Shown: positions 18,823 to 27,446, numbered from the stretch's first letter. The stretch: DNA of 64,000 bases from Vibrio sp. HDW18 (GCF_011306175.1 NZ_CP049913.1:2108001-2172000); one strand, 5' to 3'. Notes: a model not told the origin generated them from the letters alone. Program-made: numbers and translations.

Positions 18823-19965
18823 ATGTTAAGAGCAACAAAAGTACGCATTTACCCAACGCAAGAACAAGCTGAGTTTTTAATGGCTCAATTTGGTGCTGTG
18901 CGTTTTGCGTATAACAAAACTCTGCATTTAAAGTCTCATATGTACCGCAAACATGGTGTCACACTGAATCCAAAAAAGGATATAAAACCACTGCTTGCCG
19001 TTGCCAAGTAATCCCGCAAATACCACTGGCTGAAGCAATATGATTCCATCGCTTTGCAGCAATCGGTGATCAATCTTCATCAAGCCTTCGATAACTTCTT
19101 TAATCCGAAGTTAAAAGCCAAATACCCGCAATTCAAACGCAGACATGGCAAGCAATCTAGCTACCACTGTGTCGGTGTAAAGGTGCTAGATGGTGCAATC
19201 AAGCTCCCTAAAATGAAACCTGTAGAGGCGAACATTCACCGAGAGATTGCGGGTGTAGTTAAAAGCATTACGGTAAGCCTGAGCAAAACAGGTAAGTTCT
19301 ACGCATCAATCCTTGTTGATGATGGAGTAGAAGCACCAGCGCCGATTCACACAGTGAGAAAGGTAACAGGTATTGATCTAGGTCTGTCTCACTTTGCCAT
19401 TGAGTCGAATGGCAGAAAGACAGCCAACCCAAGATTTGTAAAACGTGCTGAGAAAAACCTCAGACGTAAACAGCGCCAGCTATCCAGAAAAGCAAAAGGC
19501 AGCACCAATCGAGCGAAAGCTCGACTACTAGTTGCTAAATGCCATGAAAAAGTAGCGAATGCTCGCGCTGATTTTCAACACAAACTCTCACGAACTCTCG
19601 TTGACGAAAACCAAGCGGTGATAGTTGAGACATTGAAATCAGCCAATATGATGAAAAACCGCAAACTAGCAAAACATATTGCTGATGCCTCATGGCATAG
19701 CTTTGTTGCGAAACTGGAATACAAACTGAAAGAGCAAGGTAAGTATCTAGTTAAGCTCGATCAGTGGTACGCCAGTTCTAAAACCTGCCATTGCTGCGGT
19801 CATAAAATGGAAGAAATGCCCTTATCGGTTCGCAAATGGGATTGCCCGTCTTGCGGCACTACAGATATAGATCGGGACTTAAATGCTGCTCTTAATATCC
19901 GTGATAAAGGCATTCTGGAATTAAAGGCGGCTGGACGGTCGTTTCTGCTTATGGAAGCTGCGTAA
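18823..19965 (+). pseudogene. tnpB: RNA-guided nuclease TnpB, interrupted by an in-frame stop
   Basis: A 381-codon TnpB frame is cut by TAA at 19009-19011 (codon 63); the frame then continues unbroken (AVAK, stop, SRKYHWLKQYDS) to the normal end. A single base change from AAA would explain it. After the stop, all catalytic parts remain: RuvC Asp185 in GIDLGLSHFA, Glu269 in VIVETLKSANM, the CHCCG and CPSCG zinc ribbon and DIDRDLNAALNI. TnpB proteins are guide-RNA nucleases (ancestors of Cas12) that help the IS persist, using an RNA from the element's 3' end. A downstream TTG at 19054 could give a 303-residue product without the N-terminal part; no function can be assumed. Confidence 0.88.
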
Positions 19966-20008
19966 GTCTCGATACTATCGAGCAACGGCTAACGAAATAA
20001 GAAGCATC

Positions 20009-20035
20009 GCCTGATAAGGCAGTGAGAAGTCACTG
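20009..20035. repeat. Right-end hairpins of the IS605-type element
   Basis: GCCT-GATA-AGGC (20009-20020) is followed at once by CAGTGA-GAAG-TCACTG (20020-20035). In TnpB systems the guide (omega) RNA covers the end of tnpB and this right end, so these stems may belong to it. Confidence 0.5.
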
Positions 20036-20170
20036 ATAGAAGAAAATTTAGCCCCTAGGGTTTGTGTAAAGCCGGTTTCAGCGCTATTTTTAAATCAATC
20101 AATAATTGCTGTCGTTCGTCATAAATTAGCGATAATTTGTGCACTTCGTTTTAGTGTGAGGTCGAAGTTT

Positions 20171-21250
20171 ATGTACCCATCTCACTTCTCAGAGAGTAGT
20201 GGAGAAGAGAATCCAGTTTGCCCTCAAAAACTGATTTTACTGGTCGATGATGATCCGATTTTTCGCTGCATGATCAAAAACTTTCTTGAGCGTCAAGCTT
20301 ATCAAGTGCTAGAGGCTGAAAATGGTTTAGAGGGCTTACGCCAACTGCGTGAGAATCGACCAGATCTGGTACTGTGCGATCTCTCAATGCCGATCCTCAA
20401 TGGCATGGAGTTTGTCGAAGAGGTTAGCCTTATCTATCCGTCACTGCCTTTAATTGTGGTTTCTGCGACCGAAGAGATGTCGGATGTAGCCAAGGCGCTG
20501 CGTATTGGGATCAAAGATTTTTTAGCCAAGCCGATTGTTGACTATCATAAATTGACCCGTTCAATTGAGCATGTCTTGGCCAGCCGTAGCCAAGAATGTG
20601 ACTATGCCAGTTGGTTTGCGGTTGATGATCAAGCTGGTCTCAATGAGCAAAAAGAGCTGCATTGGCATTTGCAATATTTGCAGCAGGATCCGGCGGCGGC
20701 GAAGCAGTTGCTTGCGGCATTACTGCCAGCGACTGATGGCCAACACGGCGCTTGGAAATTCAGCTATCGCTTATTGCAGTCGACGGAATCTATGCCGTTA
20801 GTATTTGATTATGCGCGGCTTAATAATGGACAGTTTGCCTTTTATGCGGTTGATGCGGCGAGTCATCAGCAGCGGGGATCGGCTTCGACTTTGCTGCTTT
20901 ATGTACTGTTTCATAACTATATACGCAATTTAGGTAATGCTCGGCTTGAGCTCAAAGATCTGGCTGAAATTGTCGAGCGAGGACTTGGCTGTGCCGAGTA
21001 TGTTGGACCGGTGGCAGCATTGTTTGGTGTGGCAGATTTAACCGAGGGTAAACTCTCGCTGTTGCCTGCCGGATTGGATTGCCAGTGGTCAAATGGTTTG
21101 TTACCACAGTCTATTCATGGCGGGATTACGCTTGGTGAAAACTGTTTGCGTAACTTTATTACCCAAGATTTACCCATCGGGTCAGCGGGTCAAATCATAG
21201 TCAATAAACCGAGCGCCTATCGCCTGAGCTTGGATCTGCAGCGGGGTTGA
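20171..21250 (+). CDS. rssB: RssB-like response regulator with PP2C-like C-terminal domain
   Basis: A 359-residue orphan response regulator. Receiver domain: the acidic pair in LVDDDP, phosphoacceptor Asp70 in LVLCDLSMP, VVSATE and LAKP. The remaining 210 residues follow the degenerate PP2C-type phosphatase fold of RssB (FAFYAVDAASH, LFGVADLTEG). The closest resemblance I see is E. coli RssB, the adaptor that delivers sigma-S to ClpXP for degradation; note that clpP and clpX are in this window as well. Whether this copy controls RpoS is inference. I start at ATG 20171; GTG at 20156 is in frame. The upstream IS ends only about 120 bases away. Confidence 0.85.
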   Translation: MYPSHFSESSGEENPVCPQKLILLVDDDPIFRCMIKNFLERQAYQVLEAENGLEGLRQLRENRPDLVLCDLSMPILNGMEFVEEVSLIYPSLPLIVVSATEEMSDVAKALRIGIKDFLAKPIVDYHKLTRSIEHVLASRSQECDYASWFAVDDQAGLNEQKELHWHLQYLQQDPAAAKQLLAALLPATDGQHGAWKFSYRLLQSTESMPLVFDYARLNNGQFAFYAVDAASHQQRGSASTLLLYVLFHNYIRNLGNARLELKDLAEIVERGLGCAEYVGPVAALFGVADLTEGKLSLLPAGLDCQWSNGLLPQSIHGGITLGENCLRNFITQDLPIGSAGQIIVNKPSAYRLSLDLQRG

Positions 21251-21283
21251 TTCGCCAAATGTTGAGGTATCATAAGAGAAACT

Positions 21284-21314
21284 CAACATGCAACACCAAG
21301 TCGTTTGGATATAT
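21284..21314. repeat. ERIC remnant (one end)
   Basis: AACATGCAACACCAAGTCG followed by TTTGGATATAT resembles the end of ERIC (TGCAACxCCAAGTT, TTTGGGTATA) with changes. It lies just after the rssB-like gene and spoils an apparent N-terminal extension of ybaN. Confidence 0.55.
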
Positions 21315-21406
21315 TATTTTTTCGGTTTTATGGCCGCATTATTGATCCCCATTTTGCCCGCAATCTTGACTTGGATTCGGATCGTCAATGGTTACGCGAG
21401 TTTTTA

Positions 21407-21805
21407 ATGTACACATTTCTACAACGCTGGTTATTTACGGTGATTGGCATAACCAGTCTATGCCTAGGAATCGTCGGCATTTTTGTTCCGATATTACCGA
21501 CCACACCGTTTATTCTGCTCGCGAGTGCCTGTTTTTTGCGCAGTCATCCTCGTGTACATCAATGGTTGGTGCGGCACCCTAGCTTTGGACCGCTGATCCA
21601 ACATTGGCAACAATATGGCGCGGTCAGCCACACGACCAAAAAGCGTGCAATATTTTTTATGCTGATCAGCTTTGCTTGGTCGATTTGGATGGTGCCTTGG
21701 TGGTGGCTTAAAATCGCACTGTTGATTGGGCTTGTGCTTTTGATCACTTGGTTTATTCGCCTACCGACTTATGAGCTGGTTGCTAAGCAACAAGAAAATC
21801 ACTAG
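21407..21805 (+). CDS. ybaN: DUF454 inner-membrane protein YbaN
   Basis: A 132-residue protein with the DUF454 signature: LGIVGIFVPILPTTPFILLASACFLRSHPRVHQWL, followed by two further hydrophobic segments (MLISFAWSIWMVPWWWLKIALLIGLVLLITWFI). It is an inner-membrane protein without known function. The order ybaN-apt-dnaX-ybaB-recR is the same as in E. coli, supporting the name. The frame is open from 21305, but that part overlaps an ERIC remnant and has no homology feel, so I take the ATG at 21407. A terminator separates it from apt. Confidence 0.88.
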   Translation: MYTFLQRWLFTVIGITSLCLGIVGIFVPILPTTPFILLASACFLRSHPRVHQWLVRHPSFGPLIQHWQQYGAVSHTTKKRAIFFMLISFAWSIWMVPWWWLKIALLIGLVLLITWFIRLPTYELVAKQQENH

Positions 21806-21821
21806 CATTAGCGAGAAGTGT

Positions 21822-21850
21822 GCCCACTGTTCGAGTGGGCTTTGTTTTTT
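21822..21850 (+). terminator. Intrinsic terminator after ybaN
   Basis: A 7-bp stem GCCCACT/AGTGGGC with a 5-nt loop and TTTGTTTTTT tail. Confidence 0.92.
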
Positions 21851-21968
21851 CTGTGCTGTATCGCCCTGATTACGCTAAGTAAAAGGGATCTAACGGCACT
21901 GAAATTGTTTTGTTCTCACTTATTTGTTGATCATTTAGGTGACTAAGCCACTAAAGCTAAAAGTAATT

Positions 21969-22514
21969 ATGACAACTGAAACTCTTGCACTGATCAAATC
22001 CAGCATTAAAAGTATTCCAGACTATCCAAAACCAGGCATTTTATTTCGTGATGTCACGAGCCTGCTGGAAGATGCCACCGCTTATCAAGCCACCATTCAA
22101 CTGTTGGTCGATAAATACCAAGCGATGGGCTTTACCAAGGTCGTGGGTACCGAAGCGCGTGGTTTTCTGTTTGGCGCACCGTTAGCATTAGAGCTGGGCG
22201 TTGGTTTTGTTCCTGTGCGCAAACCGGGCAAATTACCGCGCGCGACCATTGCTCAATCTTATGATTTGGAATATGGCACTGATACGCTAGAAATTCATGT
22301 CGATGCGATTCAAGCAGGTGACAAAGTGTTAGTGGTTGATGATCTGCTCGCGACCGGTGGCACCATTGAAGCAACGACCAAACTGATCCGTCAATTAGGT
22401 GGTGAAGTGCAACACGCGGCTTTCGTTATCAACCTACCAGAAATTGGTGGTGATAAGCGTCTTGAAGGGTTAGGCTTGCAGGTTTACAGCATCTGTGAAT
22501 TTGAAGGTCACTAA
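21969..22514 (+). CDS. apt: Adenine phosphoribosyltransferase
   Basis: A 181-residue type I phosphoribosyltransferase making AMP from adenine and PRPP. The PRPP site is [11 protein letters not shown]; the start [18 protein letters not shown] and the [18 protein letters not shown] loop are nearly identical to E. coli Apt. A GTG at 21939 is in frame, but ATG at 21969 fits the family length. Only 18 bases separate its stop from dnaX, so apt-dnaX-ybaB-recR is probably one transcript. Confidence 0.96.
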   Translation: MTTETLALIKSSIKSIPDYPKPGILFRDVTSLLEDATAYQATIQLLVDKYQAMGFTKVVGTEARGFLFGAPLALELGVGFVPVRKPGKLPRATIAQSYDLEYGTDTLEIHVDAIQAGDKVLVVDDLLATGGTIEATTKLIRQLGGEVQHAAFVINLPEIGGDKRLEGLGLQVYSICEFEGH

Positions 22515-22532
22515 CCGACAACGGATATTGCA

Positions 22533-24599
22533 ATGAGTTATCTGGCTTTAGCACGCAAATGGCGTCCGACACGCTTTAATGAAGTGGTTGGGCAAGCCCA
22601 TGTTTTAACCGCTTTAGAGAACGCTTTGGCGCAAAATCGTTTGCACCATGCGTATCTATTTAGTGGTACGCGAGGTGTGGGTAAGACCACGATTGGTCGC
22701 CTATTTGCGAAAGGGCTCAACTGCGAGACTGGTATCACCGCGACGCCATGTGGCCAGTGCGCCACTTGCCAAGAGATTGATCAGGGGCGCTTTGTTGATC
22801 TGTTAGAGATTGATGCCGCATCGCGTACCAAAGTGGAAGATACGCGTGAACTGCTTGATAACGTGCAGTACAAACCGGCGCGTGGCCGCTTCAAGGTTTA
22901 CCTGATCGACGAAGTGCATATGCTGTCACGCCACAGTTTTAATGCGTTGCTGAAAACACTCGAAGAGCCACCGGAGTACGTGAAGTTTTTGCTGGCGACC
23001 ACAGATCCGCAAAAATTGCCGGTCACCATTTTATCCCGCTGCTTACAGTTCCATCTAAAGCCAATCAGTGTGGAAAATATTCAGCAGCAACTGGATAAAG
23101 TGTTACAAGCGGAACAGATCACTTGTGATCACAAAGCGCTCAAGCTACTCGCTCACGCTGCGGATGGTAGTATGCGTGACGCTTTGAGTCTCACTGACCA
23201 AGCGATTGCGCTGGGTAATGGGCTGGTGAGAAGTGACCTCGTGGCGCATATGCTCGGTACATTAGATACCGACCAAGCGCTGCATCTCCTGCAAGCCATC
23301 AGCTTGCAAACGCCGCAAGCGGTCATGGATTGCATCGAAACGCTCGCCCAAAATGGCGTGGAGTGGGATGGTCTGTTGCAGCAACTGGCGAGCCAATTGC
23401 ATCGGATTGCGATGTACCAAGCTTTGCCAGCTACGTTAGATAAATCACTGCCTGAGGTGGCGCGGATTGAGTCGCTGGCCAAAGCGTTAACACCACAAGA
23501 TGTGCAGCTCTACTACCAAATTGCGTTAAAAGGGCGGCAAGATCTGCCGCTCGCTCCGAGCGCGCGGATTGGGATTGAAATGCTGCTGCTGCGTATGCTG
23601 GCGTTTCGTCCATCGAATGTCTCTTTGGCGAGCGTGATTGCGCCGCCCAATACATCAATGATGGCTTCAGCGGTCGCTGAGCCTCAAATGCCCACGCCTG
23701 CACCGCAAGCACCATCGGTTGTGCAGCCTAGCGTGGCACAACCCGCATCACAAACGATGCCGCATTCTGTAGCTCCGCCGATAATGGCTGCTGAACCTGT
23801 GCTGGAAAGAGCTGCTTCGCTCGCTCAGCGCGAAGAGCAGCCACACAGCACACCAGACTCTGTGGTCACCCATACCGATACGCCAACTCCAGCGAGCATG
23901 CCCGCTTTAGCTGGGCTACGTCATCAGCTGCGCTCTAAGCGTCAAGAGGTACAAAATAAAGGGTCAGATGCAAAAAAGTCTGATGCGGCATCCGCACCTC
24001 CCGCTTCCGCGCTAGAGCGTATTGCGCTGCGCGCGCAGCAAGTGCCGGTGTCGCCCCCTGACAGTGATGACGATGAGTTGGAGCCGGAAGAGGAAATCTA
24101 TCAATGGCGTCCGATGCAGCCAGTCGAGATGGTGGTGAAAAGCGAGGTCACTCCTACGCAATTGAAAAAAGCGCTAGAGTATGAGAAAACGCCAGCCATG
24201 GCGGCCAAGTTGATTGAAGAGGCCGTGGCGCAAGATGCTTGGTCTGCATTGATCCAGCAGCTAGCTACCGCCAAATTGGTCGAGCAGTTAGCACTCAATT
24301 CAGCGTTTAGCCGTCAAGGCGATCAGATAGCCCTAACCCTGCGTCCTAGTCATGCGCATTTGCAACATGACAAAGCACAGCAAGAGTTAGAGCAGGCGTT
24401 GCATCAAGTACTTGGTGAGGCTTGCCATTTGCACATCTCAATTGGTGAAAGTGGCGAAACGCCGCTTGAACTGCGTGAGCGGCTCTATCTCAATAAGCGC
24501 AGCGCAGCGCTGCACAACTTACAAACGGATCCACATGTCCAATTTATTGAGCGTCGTTTTAATGCGCAGTTGGATAGTGATAGCGTACAACCCATTTAA
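22533..24599 (+). CDS. dnaX: DNA polymerase III tau (and gamma) subunit
   Basis: The 688-residue tau protein has an AAA+ clamp-loader ATPase (Walker A GTRGVGKTTIGR, a zinc site with CGQCATC, and DEVHMLSRHSFNALLKTLEEPP), the collar, a long Pro/Ala/Gln linker (about 370-530) and the tau-specific C-terminal domains that bind DnaB helicase and Pol III alpha. A programmed -1 frameshift site at 23972-23978 would give a gamma protein of about 483 residues ending KKV. The clamp loader places the beta sliding clamp; tau ties two or three polymerase cores to the helicase. It sits in the conserved apt-dnaX-ybaB-recR operon. Confidence 0.96.
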   Translation: MSYLALARKWRPTRFNEVVGQAHVLTALENALAQNRLHHAYLFSGTRGVGKTTIGRLFAKGLNCETGITATPCGQCATCQEIDQGRFVDLLEIDAASRTKVEDTRELLDNVQYKPARGRFKVYLIDEVHMLSRHSFNALLKTLEEPPEYVKFLLATTDPQKLPVTILSRCLQFHLKPISVENIQQQLDKVLQAEQITCDHKALKLLAHAADGSMRDALSLTDQAIALGNGLVRSDLVAHMLGTLDTDQALHLLQAISLQTPQAVMDCIETLAQNGVEWDGLLQQLASQLHRIAMYQALPATLDKSLPEVARIESLAKALTPQDVQLYYQIALKGRQDLPLAPSARIGIEMLLLRMLAFRPSNVSLASVIAPPNTSMMASAVAEPQMPTPAPQAPSVVQPSVAQPASQTMPHSVAPPIMAAEPVLERAASLAQREEQPHSTPDSVVTHTDTPTPASMPALAGLRHQLRSKRQEVQNKGSDAKKSDAASAPPASALERIALRAQQVPVSPPDSDDDELEPEEEIYQWRPMQPVEMVVKSEVTPTQLKKALEYEKTPAMAAKLIEEAVAQDAWSALIQQLATAKLVEQLALNSAFSRQGDQIALTLRPSHAHLQHDKAQQELEQALHQVLGEACHLHISIGESGETPLELRERLYLNKRSAALHNLQTDPHVQFIERRFNAQLDSDSVQPI
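23959..23996 (+). promoter_or_regulatory. dnaX: Programmed -1 ribosomal frameshift signal in dnaX
   Basis: All three parts known from E. coli dnaX are present. The slippery heptamer A AAA AAG lies at 23972-23978 in the correct phase (GCA AAA AAG). A Shine-Dalgarno-like AAGGG is at about 23959-23963, some 9 bases before it. A hairpin TGCGG-CAT-CCGCA (23984-23996) starts 5 bases after it. In the -1 frame one Val codon and then TGA at 23981 follow. Confidence 0.88.
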
Positions 24600-24669
24600 C
24601 CGGGGTTGAAACCCAAGTGTCTCACCCCCACTTTATGTAAAACATTTAACCATAACCAGAGAGATAAAC

Positions 24670-24999
24670 ATGTTTGGTAAAGGCGGAATGGGCAACCTGA
24701 TGAAGCAAGCCCAACAAATGCAAGAACGTATGCAAAAGCTGCAAGAAGAGATTGCGAACATGGAAGTCACCGGTGAATCTGGTGCTGGTCTTGTTAAAGT
24801 GACCGTCACTGGTAGTCACAATGTACGCCGGGTTAACATCGATGAAAGTCTGATGGAAGACGATAAAGAGATGTTGGAAGATTTGATTGCAGCGGCATTT
24901 AATGACGCGGCTCGTCGTATCGAAGAGACACAAAAAGAGAGAATGGCCTCGGTGACTGGTGGAATGCAATTGCCACCGGGCATGAAAATGCCATTCTGA
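24670..24999 (+). CDS. ybaB: YbaB/EbfC nucleoid-associated protein
   Basis: A 109-residue protein (E. coli YbaB 109). It starts [28 protein letters not shown] and has [26 protein letters not shown], the DNA-binding tweezer-like dimer fold of the family. It coats DNA and appears beside recR in many genomes; its precise role is not settled. It has a good GAGAGATAA ribosome region and stands between dnaX (70 bases) and recR (14 bases). Confidence 0.95.
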   Translation: MFGKGGMGNLMKQAQQMQERMQKLQEEIANMEVTGESGAGLVKVTVTGSHNVRRVNIDESLMEDDKEMLEDLIAAAFNDAARRIEETQKERMASVTGGMQLPPGMKMPF

Positions 25000-25013
25000 T
25001 CTGAGCGAACTTT

Positions 25014-25616
25014 ATGCGTACCAGTCATATGCTGGAACATTTGATGGAAACCTTGCGTTGCTTGCCGGGCGTTGGTCCTAAATCGGCGCAGCGCATGGCA
25101 TTTCATCTGTTGCAGCGCGATCGTAAAGGCGGCTTACAACTGGCTGAGGCACTCAGTCAGGCGATGGTGGAAATTGACCATTGTCAGGAGTGCCGCACCT
25201 TTACTGAGCAGGATGTTTGTCATATTTGCAGCAATCCTAAGCGTAAAGAAAATGGTCAGTTATGTGTGGTGGAAAGTCCGGCGGATATTGCCGCGCTAGA
25301 GGCCACCGGTCAGTTTTCTGGTCGCTATTTTGTGTTGATGGGCCATCTGTCGCCACTGGATGGAATTGGGCCGAGCGACATCGGCCTCGATACACTCGAT
25401 TATCGCTTACAACGCAGCGACATCAGTGAAGTGATCTTAGCTACCAATCCAACCGTGGAAGGTGAGGCGACCGCGCAATACATTGCCGAGTTGTGTCGTG
25501 AGCATCAAGTCACCGCAAGTCGCATTGCACATGGTGTTCCCGTGGGCGGCGAACTTGAGTTGGTGGATGGCACGACCTTATCGCATTCGCTGTTGGGCCG
25601 TCACAAACTGTTTTAA
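25014..25616 (+). CDS. recR: Recombination mediator RecR
   Basis: A 200-residue protein with the helix-hairpin-helix [18 protein letters not shown], the zinc site CQEC/CHIC, and a Toprim domain ([37 protein letters not shown]). RecR with RecO and RecF loads RecA on SSB-covered single-stranded DNA at gaps. It is the last gene of the apt-dnaX-ybaB-recR group and is followed by a strong terminator. Confidence 0.97.
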   Translation: MRTSHMLEHLMETLRCLPGVGPKSAQRMAFHLLQRDRKGGLQLAEALSQAMVEIDHCQECRTFTEQDVCHICSNPKRKENGQLCVVESPADIAALEATGQFSGRYFVLMGHLSPLDGIGPSDIGLDTLDYRLQRSDISEVILATNPTVEGEATAQYIAELCREHQVTASRIAHGVPVGGELELVDGTTLSHSLLGRHKLF

Positions 25617-25634
25617 CTCAGCCTCAAAAATTAC

Positions 25635-25664
25635 AATGCCGCTCGATGAGCGGCATTCTTTTAT
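25635..25664 (+). terminator. Intrinsic terminator after recR
   Basis: A perfect 10-bp stem AATGCCGCTC/GAGCGGCATT with a 3-nt loop and CTTTTAT tail. Confidence 0.92.
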
Positions 25665-25724
25665 CTGTGCTTGTCTTTTCTCTGTGTTTGGAGGCGAAGT
25701 CGCGTAGCGGAATCCACGTTATGC

Positions 25725-25976
25725 TTAAGTTAATTGCTCAAGCTCGGTTAAATTGGCGAGGGCTTGCTGATTAGTTTTTCCACAAACGACAGGGCAGGCT
25801 TTGAAAGCGTGGCACACTTTTGGGCGCTCAGGGTGGCCAAATAGCTTGCACAAATTATCCTCATTGAGCTGAATGCAGCGCACCCCAGCCGGTTTGCCGT
25901 GTGGCATGCCCGGGATCGGGGAGGAAATACTCGGTGCGATACAACACGCTCCGCAGCCTAATCGACAATCCATCAT
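25725..25976 (-). CDS. YkgJ-like cysteine-cluster (CxxCxxCC) metal-binding protein
   Basis: An 83-residue protein with [16 protein letters not shown] at the N-terminus and later [16 protein letters not shown]: eight or more cysteines in the pattern of the YkgJ / UPF0153 zinc- or iron-chelating family. Function is unknown; the cysteines suggest a bound Fe-S cluster or metal. A second, larger protein of the same superfamily (YcgN-like) is divergently encoded next to it. The start may be either of the two Met codons. Confidence 0.8.
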   Translation of the reverse strand: MMDCRLGCGACCIAPSISSPIPGMPHGKPAGVRCIQLNEDNLCKLFGHPERPKVCHAFKACPVVCGKTNQQALANLTELEQLT

Positions 25977-26008
25977 GCTCTCTTTACACGGGAAAAATGG
26001 GCGGCCAT

Positions 26009-26056
26009 GCTAACAGAAAGCGTGGTTAACGGAAAGCTAGGCTAACCGAAAGCTTG
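26009..26056. repeat. Three tandem 16-bp repeats between divergent cysteine-cluster genes
   Basis: Three units follow directly: GCTAACAGAAAGCGTG, GTTAACGGAAAGCTAG, GCTAACCGAAAGCTTG. The shared core is G-TAAC-GAAAGC. They lie 33-80 bases upstream of the minus-strand gene and about 90 bases before the plus-strand gene, so they may be repeated operators, or simply a local duplication. Confidence 0.7.
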
Positions 26057-26145
26057 CTAGGATGCACTGAGTTGCTCTTTTGTTGCACTTTGGCTGCGCA
26101 AAGAGTATAAATCGAGCCCCAATCGATTAAGCGTAAGACACTGCA

Positions 26146-26583
26146 ATGAGTACACCCTTCTGGCACAGCAAAACTTTAGACCAAATGACCGAAGCTGAAT
26201 GGGAATCGCTGTGCGATGGTTGTGGCAAATGCTGCCTGCACAAACTGATGGATGAAGATACCGATGAAATCTACTACACCAATGTGGCGTGTAGCTGGCT
26301 TAACAGTCAAACTTGTAGCTGTAAAGATTACCCTAATCGTTTTAGCTCTGGCGAAGAGTGTTTAAAACTGACCCGTGACAAAATTGCCGAATTTATCTGG
26401 TTGCCTGAGACTTGTGCTTACCGGTTGTTGGGCAGTGGTCAAACGCTACCTGAGTGGCACCCGCTGTTAACTGGCTCGAAAGATGCGATGCATGCCGCGG
26501 ATGAAAGTGTACGCGGGAAAGTGGTGTATGAAGTGGATGTGATTGATTGGGAAGATCATATTGTGCTGATGAGCCGAGATTAA
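26146..26583 (+). CDS. ycgN: UPF0260 (YcgN-like) cysteine-cluster protein
   Basis: A 145-residue protein with the CxxCxxCC motif ([12 protein letters not shown]) and later conserved [24 protein letters not shown] and [17 protein letters not shown]. These segments are diagnostic of the YcgN/UPF0260 family, a small putative metal-binding protein of unknown role. It is divergent from the YkgJ-like gene and followed by a hairpin. Confidence 0.92.
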   Translation: MSTPFWHSKTLDQMTEAEWESLCDGCGKCCLHKLMDEDTDEIYYTNVACSWLNSQTCSCKDYPNRFSSGEECLKLTRDKIAEFIWLPETCAYRLLGSGQTLPEWHPLLTGSKDAMHAADESVRGKVVYEVDVIDWEDHIVLMSRD

Positions 26584-26618
26584 GCGCTTTGCTCATCAAT
26601 GGTGATGTTAGAGAACCC

Positions 26619-26645
26619 AAACGCCTTGCTACTTGCAAGGCGTTT
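26619..26645 (+). terminator. Hairpin, possible terminator after ycgN
   Basis: A perfect 11-bp stem AAACGCCTTGC/GCAAGGCGTTT with a 5-nt loop, followed by a weak GTCTTCC tail. An ERIC remnant comes next. Confidence 0.6.
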
Positions 26646-26658
26646 GTCTTCCTGCGAA

Positions 26659-26694
26659 AGCCAACATCGCTGCAACTTCAAGTCGGAAGGGGAT
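26659..26694. repeat. ERIC remnant (one end)
   Basis: AGCCAAC-xx-CGCTGCAACTTCAAGT and GGAAGGGG match the outer 36 bases of the ERIC copy at 28800-28830; the rest is absent. Confidence 0.6.
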
Positions 26695-26702
26695 AAACCG
26701 CG

Positions 26703-27446
26703 TTATTTCTTTGGTTGCGCATCAATGCATTGACCATGCACCGCGCGCCCTTCAGGAGCCATTAAATACAGATAGAGCGGCATTATATCGAGCGGAGTTT
26801 TTAACTGCTCAGCATCCTCTGCCGGGTAGGCTTTGGCACGCATCGCGGTGCGGGTTCCCCCTGGATTAATCGCGTTGACGCGAATGGTTGTTTCGCTCAG
26901 TTCATCGGCCAAAATTTGCATCATGCCTTCGGTGGCGAATTTTGACATGGCGTAGCTGCCCCAGTAAGCGCGCCCACTATGCCCGACTGTTGAGCTGGTA
27001 AACACAATTCGAGCATCGCTGGATTGATGCAGCAGTGGCAGTAACGCTTGGGTCATCAGCAACTGTGCTTTGACGTTGACTTGCATCACTTGATCAAAAC
27101 AGGCTTCACTAATTTGTTCAAATGGGCCTAACGTGCCGAGTAACCCCGCATTGTGTAGCACACCATCTAAACGGCCAAACTGCTCGGCAATGCTGTCGGC
27201 CATATCCAAATAGTTTTGTTTGCTGGTGCCTTGCATATCCAAAGGCATTATCACTGGGGTTGGGTAGCCGGCCGCTTCAATCGCATCATAAGCCTGTGCG
27301 AGCTTTTCAACATTACGGCCGAGTAGGATCACCGTCGCCCCATGTGCGGCAAAGCTTAATGCTGCTTGTTTGCCGATGCCATCGCTGGCTCCGGTGACTA
27401 AAATCACTTTCTCTTTCAAAGCGGCTGTTGAAACTGAATAATTCAC
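26703..27446 (-). CDS. yciK: Short-chain dehydrogenase/reductase YciK
   Basis: A 247-residue SDR. The NAD(P) site is VTGASDGIGKQAA, with HNAG, the catalytic Ser in FTSSTVG and YxxxK in SYAMSKFATEGM. The ends INPGGTRTAMRAKAYPAED and DIMPLYLYLM match E. coli YciK closely. In E. coli yciK is next to sohB as here, although the substrate remains unknown. It is divergent from sohB, with 158 bases between the starts. Confidence 0.93.
   Translation of the reverse strand: MNYSVSTAALKEKVILVTGASDGIGKQAALSFAAHGATVILLGRNVEKLAQAYDAIEAAGYPTPVIMPLDMQGTSKQNYLDMADSIAEQFGRLDGVLHNAGLLGTLGPFEQISEACFDQVMQVNVKAQLLMTQALLPLLHQSSDARIVFTSSTVGHSGRAYWGSYAMSKFATEGMMQILADELSETTIRVNAINPGGTRTAMRAKAYPAEDAEQLKTPLDIMPLYLYLMAPEGRAVHGQCIDAQPKK

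Larger units (their letters stand above)
18273..20051. mobile_element. IS200/IS605-family element with divergent tnpA and tnpB
   Basis: About 1.78 kb carrying a Y1 transposase on the minus strand and a TnpB on the plus strand, an arrangement known from IS605/IS608. Imperfect hairpins stand near both ends (18289-18311 and 20009-20035) instead of inverted repeats, as expected for this family, which transposes as single strands without target duplication. The borders are inferred: TTTAG occurs at 18268-18272 just outside the left hairpin and again at 20047-20051 after the right one, fitting the family rule that the right cleavage site resembles the left flanking tetra- or pentanucleotide. The insertion separates aphB from the RssB-like gene. 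Confidence 0.8.

Noticed and set aside
21305..21406. 34-residue N-terminal extension of ybaN
   Set aside because: It overlaps an ERIC remnant, and the DUF454 family starts at the ATG at 21407.
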